A stretch of DNA of 5,112 nt from assembly GCA_938008865.1 (NCBI GenBank), contig CALLJA010000279.1, positions 1 through 5,112 on the forward strand, given 5' to 3'. The notes beneath the pieces were generated by a model. The model ran no database searches. It was not told the DNA's origin and was given only the letters and a program-made list of their open reading frames with translations. A program made the position numbers and the translations under genes. The DNA comes from an uncultured Anaerolineales bacterium. Its GTDB lineage: Bacteria > Chloroflexota > Anaerolineae > Anaerolineales > Villigracilaceae. Of this stretch, positions 1 through 3,894 are shown piece after piece (position 1 is the stretch's first letter; each line of letters opens with the position of its first letter).

Positions 1-65
1 GTGAGCCACTGGCAGGCAACGGCCAACAGGCTGAAGGTCAGCGCCAGGGCGGTCAGGCGTCTCAT
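1..65 (-). CDS. Putative lipoprotein, N-terminal fragment (runs off the window)
   Basis: Only the first 21 codons are in the window; the gene continues past base 1. The translation begins MRRLTALALTFSLLAVAC, a textbook type II signal peptide: a basic n-region (Arg2, Arg3), a hydrophobic stretch of about 12 residues, and a lipobox-like AVAC ending at Cys18, the predicted lipidated residue after signal peptidase II cleavage. The start ATG (65-63) overlaps the TGA stop of the upstream kinase-like gene as ATGA, which supports this start and suggests translational coupling. The mature protein should be anchored on the outer face of the cytoplasmic membrane. Its function cannot be inferred because the mature domain is not visible. 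An ordinary secreted protein is possible, but Cys at the expected cleavage point favours a lipoprotein. Confidence 0.72.
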   Translation of the reverse strand, partial: MRRLTALALTFSLLAVACQWL

Positions 66-460
66 GCGGCCTGCTCTGCGAGGAAAGCCAGCACCAGGTC
101 CAGCACTTGCGCGGGGGTCAGCGAGTCCGTATCCACGATCAGGTCGGCGTGCTGGCGCGCGTGAGACAGCCGCCGCTGCTGTTCGGCATGGTCGCTTTCG
201 AGCCACTTGAGTTGACGGCGGGCTGTGCTGACGGGGAAGGAAGCATCGAGGAAAATGAGCAGGTCGGGGTGGCTGATGCGCCGCCACATATCCTTGACGT
301 AGGAATGTTCCTGCGCGATGTGGCGGCAGGCATAGCCGCGCGGTTCGAGTTGCGCGATCAGGGTGGATTTGCCAGAGCCGCACGGCCCGACCACGCCGAC
401 CAGGGGCGTACTGGGAGGCTTGTCCTGGGTGGAGCGCAACGCAGGGGAAGGATCATTCAT
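62..460 (-). CDS. Small P-loop NTPase, kinase-like
   Basis: A 132-residue soluble protein. After a Pro/Ser-rich N-terminus it carries a clear Walker A motif, GPCGSGKST (residues 25-33), following a hydrophobic beta strand (PLVGVVG). A second hydrophobic strand, DLLIFLDAS (66-74), could be the Walker B-like strand with Asp72. Arg/Lys-rich helices follow (RRQLKW, QQRRLSHAR), a possible lid, and then ADLIVDTDSLTPAQVLDLVLAFL. That last pattern resembles the C-terminal strand and helix of small nucleotide or metabolite kinases such as dephospho-CoA or adenylate kinase-like folds. It is shorter than most of those enzymes (about 180-220 residues), so the substrate is unknown and no gene symbol is given. 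The ATG overlaps the end of the upstream RCK gene by 8 bp, and its TGA overlaps the lipoprotein start. No good Shine-Dalgarno is visible, so reinitiation by coupled translation is likely. Confidence 0.85.
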   Translation of the reverse strand: MNDPSPALRSTQDKPPSTPLVGVVGPCGSGKSTLIAQLEPRGYACRHIAQEHSYVKDMWRRISHPDLLIFLDASFPVSTARRQLKWLESDHAEQQRRLSHARQHADLIVDTDSLTPAQVLDLVLAFLAEQAA

Positions 461-1484
461 TGTCGTGCATCAGATGGTTCAACTCGTTTGGGCCGCCCAG
501 CACCACCAGCGTGTCGCCTGCATGGACGGGGTGCGAGTCGGTCGGGTGCATGTGTGAATGATGGTCGCGGCGCAGGAAAACGATGTTGAGGTGATAGGTG
601 TCTTCGACGAAGCCGACGGTTCGGTCGGCGATCTCGGAGGACGGCTTGATGACCAGTCGCGCCAGGCTCAACTGCTGTCCCTCGACCGAGATCGGGCTGG
701 AGACGTCCGCGCCCGCCGCGGCCGCGGCGAAGAGCGGCGCGGCCATCTCGGTGGCGCTCATGGCGTTGAATCCGAATTGCTCCTGCAGGGCATGGGCGAA
801 ATCCTCGTCGAAGATGCGCACCACCACCTGGATGTTCGGGTTGAGGCTGCGGGCCTTGAGCGCGATTTGCAGGTTCATGGCGTCGTTCTGGCTGGCCAGG
901 ATGATGGCGCGCGCGTCCTTGATGTTGGCCGCTTCCAGCGCCGACTGGCGGGTGGCGTCGTCGGGGATGACCGGGATGCCCAGGCTGTGCATCCTTTCCA
1001 CGGCGTCGGCTTCGGCCTTGTACTCGACGATGACCATGTTCTCGCCCATCTCGTGCAGTTTCGTGGCGATGCGGTAGCCCAGGTGACCCAGGCCGACCAG
1101 GACGATGTGTTTGTTCATGGTGGATGCGACTGCCATTTCCCATTCCTTGTTTCGCGCGCGGCGATTAAAAAGAAGGCTCCCGAAATCGGCCAGGCCCTGC
1201 GCGAGGATGCTGATGCCGAAGACGGGCATGATGAAGTGGAAGAGTTGCAGGAGCGGGTGGTGGGGGAAATTCCCGACGGGCTGCAAAAAAGTGGCGGTCA
1301 GGACGGTATAGACCGCCTCGGCGTAGCCTGAGACGGGTTCGCCGACCATGGCCGACAACCACTTGTAGAGCAGGCCCCCGCCCAGCATGGCCACGCTGAA
1401 CAGCAGCAACGGTGTGCGGAACTCGCCCAGCAGGATGACCGTGTCACGCCAGGAGGCCCGCCATTGACGCAGTTTGGGGTTCAT
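453..1484 (-). CDS. Two-helix channel-like membrane protein with RCK (TrkA-N/TrkA-C) module
   Basis: A 343-residue protein built like a 2-TM potassium channel with a cytoplasmic RCK module (MthK-type). Hydrophobic segments lie at about residues 24-46 and 78-104, with a pore-helix-like stretch between them (53-68). The filter region reads TATFLQPVGNFP (63-74) and lacks the canonical TVGYG, so K+ selectivity is doubtful. The RCK N domain begins at NKHIVLVGLGHLG (124-136) with a GxGxxG dinucleotide motif; Glu154, after the second strand (VIVEYK), is the expected ribose-binding acid. It extends to about residue 258 and is followed by a TrkA-C-like domain (about 275-340) ending in GDTLVVLGG. An unusual His-rich loop (residues 308-321) sits in the C domain. 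By family, such proteins gate ion flux in response to NAD(H), nucleotides or ions. Start: the ATG overlaps the phosphatase stop as ATGA, with a G-rich stretch just upstream. Confidence 0.88.
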   Translation of the reverse strand: MNPKLRQWRASWRDTVILLGEFRTPLLLFSVAMLGGGLLYKWLSAMVGEPVSGYAEAVYTVLTATFLQPVGNFPHHPLLQLFHFIMPVFGISILAQGLADFGSLLFNRRARNKEWEMAVASTMNKHIVLVGLGHLGYRIATKLHEMGENMVIVEYKAEADAVERMHSLGIPVIPDDATRQSALEAANIKDARAIILASQNDAMNLQIALKARSLNPNIQVVVRIFDEDFAHALQEQFGFNAMSATEMAAPLFAAAAAGADVSSPISVEGQQLSLARLVIKPSSEIADRTVGFVEDTYHLNIVFLRRDHHSHMHPTDSHPVHAGDTLVVLGGPNELNHLMHDNE

Positions 1485-2200
1485 CCCACCCGCCTGGCCT
1501 GGATGGGCAGGCGCACGGTCATGCGTCGCACATCGTCGCCGTGGCGGCGCTTGACAGCGATGACCACCACCGAGATATCGTCGGCGGGGCGGTTGTCATC
1601 GAGGCGCACGGCGTGAGACAGCAGGGCGTCAGCCAGTTCCTGCGGAGAGGGGGTCTGCTCTTCGAGCACCGAGCGGATGGTCTCGCCCACGTCCATGGGG
1701 TGGCCGCGCCGTTCGCCCGCGTGGGTCAGCCCGTCGGTGTAGACCACGATCATCAGGCCGGGCTGGAGTTCGAGTTCCGAGATGAGCGGGCGCAGGTTGC
1801 GCGAGGTACCCAGCGAGACGCTCTCCTCGCACAGGCAGTCCACCTGCTCGCCGCGGCAGATGTACATGGGCGACGGGTTGTTGCGGGTCAGGACGATGGT
1901 CTCGGTCAGCATGTCCACCGAGGCGATGTTGAGCGTGCAGGTGACCTTGCCCTGCTTCTCGGTGAAGAGCGCATCCGACGCGGCGCGGGCGGCGGCGCCG
2001 TCGCGCACGCCTTCGGCCAGCAGTCCGATCACCTTGCGGACCACCATCAGTGAGACGGCCTTTGCGCCCCGTCCGCTGGTCTGACCGTCGGCCAGCACCA
2101 CCGAAACCCCGCCCGTCGGCCGTTCGACAACCTCCAGCGTGTCTCCGCTCTCGGAAACGGCATACTTGTTGACCTTGGCAACCGCGATCTGTACTTCCAT
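1481..2200 (-). CDS. PP2C-type serine/threonine phosphatase, SpoIIE family
   Basis: A 239-residue stand-alone phosphatase domain without a sensor, PAS, GAF or response-regulator domain. Motifs appear in the SpoIIE/PP2C order: SGD (18-20), corresponding to the early metal-binding Asp; VVLADGQTSGRGAK (34-47), with Asp38 of the DG motif; VLTRNNPSPMYI (103-114), equivalent to the usual A-GHPPPLL strand; VVYTDGLTHAG (152-162), with Asp156; and the terminal ADDISVVVIAV (206-216), with Asp207/Asp208. All expected Mn/Mg-binding acids appear present, so it should be active. Known family members dephosphorylate anti-anti-sigma (STAS) proteins or other Ser/Thr phosphoproteins; no such partner lies in the window. 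A basic tail of about 20 residues follows the catalytic core. It is the first gene of the minus-strand operon. There is no Shine-Dalgarno before the ATG, but a -10-like TAAAAT ends 6 nt upstream, so the mRNA may be leaderless. Confidence 0.9.
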   Translation of the reverse strand: MEVQIAVAKVNKYAVSESGDTLEVVERPTGGVSVVLADGQTSGRGAKAVSLMVVRKVIGLLAEGVRDGAAARAASDALFTEKQGKVTCTLNIASVDMLTETIVLTRNNPSPMYICRGEQVDCLCEESVSLGTSRNLRPLISELELQPGLMIVVYTDGLTHAGERRGHPMDVGETIRSVLEEQTPSPQELADALLSHAVRLDDNRPADDISVVVIAVKRRHGDDVRRMTVRLPIQARRVG

Positions 2201-2206
2201 GTTTCG

Positions 2207-2212
2207 ATTTTA
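2207..2212 (-). promoter_or_regulatory. Putative -10 box for the minus-strand operon (leaderless start)
   Basis: Read on the minus strand, TAAAAT is followed by CGAAAC and then the phosphatase ATG (2200-2198). The 6-nt gap places the predicted transcription start at or next to the A of the start codon. No Shine-Dalgarno is present, which fits a leaderless mRNA. No convincing -35 is seen at 15-19 bp; the best candidates (ACTTCC, TTCCAA) are poor matches. The call rests on the -10 match and spacing only. Confidence 0.45.
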
Positions 2213-2325
2213 CTATGGGATTGAATTTTGGAAGTGAAGAGTGTCGCCCTCCCGAAGCGGTGTCCCCTTGGGAGAGCGGCGCAAACTGGACGATGCTACA
2301 ACCGTGTCACTTTTGTTAATTTTCC

Positions 2326-2354
2326 TTGACGCTTGCGCCTGATGCCGCTATAAT
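2326..2354 (+). promoter_or_regulatory. Strong sigma-70 promoter for rpmF
   Basis: TTGACG (2326-2331) and a perfect TATAAT (2349-2354) are separated by the ideal 17 bp. An A/T-rich tract (2311-2323, 12 of 13 bases A or T) sits directly upstream of the -35 and resembles an UP element, as expected for a ribosomal protein gene. Transcription should begin near 2361, giving a leader of about 60 nt before the rpmF ATG. This is the best promoter in the window. Confidence 0.88.
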
Positions 2355-2377
2355 CTGCCCGCTTGTCTGGAAAATCC

Positions 2378-2403
2378 GCCGGGCGTTTGCCCGGCATGTT
2401 TTT
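2378..2403 (+). promoter_or_regulatory. GC-rich hairpin with T-run in the rpmF 5' leader
   Basis: A perfect 7-bp stem GCCGGGC (2378-2384) / GCCCGGC (2389-2395) closes a GTTT tetraloop. Five Ts (2399-2403) follow after a 3-nt spacer. It begins about 17 nt after the predicted transcription start and ends 13 nt before the AAAGGAG Shine-Dalgarno (2409-2415). It could be a leaky attenuator, a binding site for ribosomal protein autoregulation, or an mRNA-stabilising 5' hairpin. The structure is directly visible; its role is inferred. Confidence 0.5.
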
Positions 2404-2423
2404 GTCATAAAGGAGAAAGTATC

Positions 2424-2624
2424 ATGCCGCCCCATCCAAAGCGTAAACATTCCAAAGGCCGCCGCGACCGCCGCCGCGCGCACGATGCGCTGGAAGCCCG
2501 CAACCTGGTGACCTGCTCGAACTGCGGTTCCAAGGCTCTGCCTCACACAGTGTGCCCCAACTGCGGTTTCTACGATGGCCGCGAAGTTGTGGAAGTGAAA
2601 AAAGAAAAGAAATCCGCAGCCTAG
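2424..2624 (+). CDS. rpmF: 50S ribosomal protein L32 (bL32), zinc-binding form
   Basis: This 66-residue protein has the full bL32 layout. The basic N-terminus MPPHPKRKHSKGRRDRRRAH is typical for rRNA contact, followed by a zinc ribbon with two CxxC pairs, CSNC (31-34) and CPNC (44-47), separated by a short loop, then GFYDGREVVEV and a Lys-rich tail. All four cysteines are kept, so this is the zinc-containing (C+) type rather than the Cys-free paralogue some bacteria express under zinc limitation. bL32 is a component of the large ribosomal subunit. The ATG is set by a strong AAAGGAG (2409-2415) 8 nt upstream. The gene has its own consensus promoter and an intrinsic terminator. fabD follows after 69 bp, in line with the common linkage of rpmF to fatty-acid synthesis genes. 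Confidence 0.97.
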   Translation: MPPHPKRKHSKGRRDRRRAHDALEARNLVTCSNCGSKALPHTVCPNCGFYDGREVVEVKKEKKSAA

Positions 2625-2639
2625 TACTCATTAAATCTC

Positions 2640-2674
2640 AACGGACCGTGACCAACGCGGTCCGTTTGTGTTTT
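2640..2674 (+). terminator. Intrinsic terminator after rpmF
   Basis: A perfect 9-bp stem AACGGACCG (2640-2648) / CGGTCCGTT (2658-2666) closes a 9-nt loop and is followed by TGTGTTTT (2667-2674). The U-tract is interrupted by Gs, so termination may be partial. Partial readthrough would let some rpmF transcripts extend into fabD, which begins 20 nt later and has no obvious promoter of its own. Confidence 0.75.
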
Positions 2675-2693
2675 AAAGCCTGAGGAAATTGAC

Positions 2694-3644
2694 ATGAACC
2701 TTAATCCCAAAACGACTGCATTTGTTTTTCCAGGCCAGGGCTCGCAGGCCGTTGGCATGGGCCGCGACCTGGCCGCCGCTTATTCTGTCGCTCAAAAGAC
2801 CTTTGAAGAGGCCGATTCGGTGCTTGGATTTTCCCTCTCGAAACTGATGTGGGAAGGTCCCGCCGAGGAGTTGAGCGACACGGTCAACACCCAGCCTGCG
2901 CTGTATGTTCATTCGGTGGCGGCGTATCGTGTTTTCTGCGAGCTTTACCCCGACTTCAGGCCAGTCTCCGTGGCTGGACATTCCCTCGGCGAGCTTTCAG
3001 CGCTGACGGCGGCTGGGGCGCTGGCCTTCGAGGATGGCATCAAACTGGTGCGTCTGCGCGGCGAGTTGATGAAACGCGCAGGCGAGATGTCCCCGGGCGG
3101 CATGGCGGCCGTGCTCAACCTCGACATCCCCGCGCTGGAGGCGGTCTGCGCCGCGGCCAGCATGGAGGGCGAGATCGTCCAGGTGGCTAACGACAACTGT
3201 CCTGGACAGGTGGTTATTTCGGGGGCGAAGGCCGCCGTGGAGCGGGCCATCGCGGGAGCCAAGGCGGCAGGCGCCAAGCGCGCCATCCCGCTGGCGGTCA
3301 GCATTGCGGCGCATTCGCCGTTGATGGCGCCCATCCAGGCCGAGTTCGAGGAGGCGGTCAAGGCGACGCCGTTCCACCGCGCCAGGACGCCCGTCATCGG
3401 CAACGTCAAAGCCGAGCCGATGACCACCGCCGACCAATTCCGCGCCGACGTGGTGGCGCAGCTCACCTCGCGCGTGCGCTGGACCGAGTCGGTGCAGTTC
3501 CTGATCGGCCAGGGCATCCAGGCTTTCGCCGAGATGGGCAGCGGAGTGGTGCTGCTCGGGTTGATCCGCCGCATCGACGAAGGCGTCACGGGTCTTCCGT
3601 TCGGCAATCCCGCCGATGTCGAGGCGCTGCAGAAAGCGGGTTAA
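2694..3644 (+). CDS. fabD: Malonyl-CoA:acyl carrier protein transacylase
   Basis: A 316-residue FabD of normal length. It transfers malonyl from CoA to the ACP phosphopantetheine arm, supplying malonyl-ACP for fatty-acid elongation in the cytoplasm. Visible hallmarks are FPGQGSQ (12-18), which shapes the oxyanion hole; the nucleophile elbow GHSLGE (95-100) with Ser97; Arg122 in VRLRGELM, which binds the malonyl carboxylate; the catalytic His207 in IAAHSPLM; Gln256 in AQLTSRVRW; and GSGVVLLGLIRRI (282-294) near the C-terminus. These correspond to E. coli Ser92, Arg117, His201 and Gln250. A GAGG Shine-Dalgarno (2682-2685) lies 8 nt before the ATG. No terminator directly follows the gene; the strong one at 3812-3844 may end its transcript. 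The usual partners plsX, fabH, fabG, acpP and fabF are not in the window. Confidence 0.97.
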   Translation: MNLNPKTTAFVFPGQGSQAVGMGRDLAAAYSVAQKTFEEADSVLGFSLSKLMWEGPAEELSDTVNTQPALYVHSVAAYRVFCELYPDFRPVSVAGHSLGELSALTAAGALAFEDGIKLVRLRGELMKRAGEMSPGGMAAVLNLDIPALEAVCAAASMEGEIVQVANDNCPGQVVISGAKAAVERAIAGAKAAGAKRAIPLAVSIAAHSPLMAPIQAEFEEAVKATPFHRARTPVIGNVKAEPMTTADQFRADVVAQLTSRVRWTESVQFLIGQGIQAFAEMGSGVVLLGLIRRIDEGVTGLPFGNPADVEALQKAG

Positions 3645-3740
3645 ACGGAGCCAGGTTGGGGACAGATTCGCGATCCGCCGCAGGCCAATGGACGATGTTT
3701 GTAATGCGAGGCTTGTGACAGCCTGCCCATATCGCTGCGG

Positions 3741-3746
3741 TATAAT
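3741..3746 (+). promoter_or_regulatory. Putative -10 box upstream of the aminotransferase leader
   Basis: A perfect TATAAT in the intergenic region, predicted to start transcription near 3753. The -35 side is weak: GTGACA (3715-3720) is a partial match but the spacer would be 20 bp, and no good hexamer sits at 16-18 bp. The upstream stretch 3645-3740 holds no other gene or clear structure. This is the only plausible promoter seen for the aminotransferase transcript. Confidence 0.5.
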
Positions 3747-3752
3747 GACGGC

Positions 3753-3844
3753 ATGACGGTCTTGTCTGACAATCCGATTGTCAGCGCCGCTGCCCGCGGT
3801 TATGGAAGTGTATCTGGTCAGGTGATGCCTGACCAGATTTTTTT
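3753..3844 (+). ncRNA. Candidate small RNA or attenuator leader before the aminotransferase
   Basis: The stretch between the TATAAT box and a strong intrinsic terminator would yield a transcript of about 92 nt. It can fold into three hairpins: CTGACAAT / ATTGTCAG (3766-3773 with 3777-3784, 3-nt loop), CCGC / GCGG (3787-3790 with 3796-3799), and the 11-bp terminator stem. It matches no RNA family I recognise; no riboswitch or T-box core was evident. Two readings fit: an independent small RNA, or a leader whose terminator is overridden under some condition to express the aminotransferase, which has no other visible promoter. A simpler alternative is that the terminator just ends fabD transcripts. 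Confidence 0.33.
3812..3844 (+). terminator. Strong intrinsic terminator
   Basis: A perfect 11-bp stem ATCTGGTCAGG (3812-3822) / CCTGACCAGAT (3828-3838) closes a 5-nt loop, and a run of seven Ts (3838-3844) follows immediately. This is the strongest terminator in the window. It lies 168 nt after the fabD stop and 51 nt before the aminotransferase ATG, so it either closes the fabD transcript or acts as a conditional terminator in the aminotransferase leader. Confidence 0.88.
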
Positions 3845-3860
3845 AATCCCCTCAACCCAA

Positions 3861-3880
3861 CCCTCTCCGCGCGGAGAGGG
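3861..3880 (+). repeat. Perfect 20-bp palindrome, REP-like
   Basis: CCCTCTCCGC (3861-3870) is followed directly by its exact reverse complement GCGGAGAGGG (3871-3880). The preceding CCCCTCAACCCAA and the CCCTCTCC/GGAGAGGG arms resemble dispersed REP-type intergenic palindromes seen in many GC-rich bacteria. Only one copy is in the window, so its repetitive nature is inferred. It ends 5 nt before the aminotransferase Shine-Dalgarno (3886-3890), so the hairpin could affect ribosome access. Confidence 0.5.
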
Positions 3881-3894
3881 GGTATAGGAGCATT

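Noticed and set aside
1..210. Plus-strand frame beginning GTG at base 1
   Set aside because: It is low-complexity Arg/Ala translation opposite the lipoprotein and kinase-like genes, which have convincing signal-peptide and Walker A motifs.
558..1331. Long plus-strand open frame (257 codons) opposite the RCK gene
   Set aside because: It is antisense to a gene with clear domains, its translation is rich in Asp/Val/Gly with no recognisable motif, and it has no ribosome-binding site; it is a GC-rich shadow frame.
2246..2275. CTCCC / GGGAG inverted repeat in the divergent promoter region as an operator
   Set aside because: Only five bases pair across a long loop, with no second site and no regulator gene nearby.
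2396..2410. Four-codon reading frame before the rpmF Shine-Dalgarno as a regulatory peptide
   Set aside because: It is too short to distinguish from chance and has no ribosome-binding site; it is noted only alongside the leader hairpin.
2945..3607. Minus-strand open frame (220 codons) opposite fabD
   Set aside because: It is a Ser/Ala/Arg-rich shadow of fabD with no family motif.
3883..3894. TATAGG 6 nt before the aminotransferase ATG as a leaderless -10 box
   Set aside because: The conserved final T is missing, no -35 is present, and the bases are better explained as part of the AGGAG Shine-Dalgarno.
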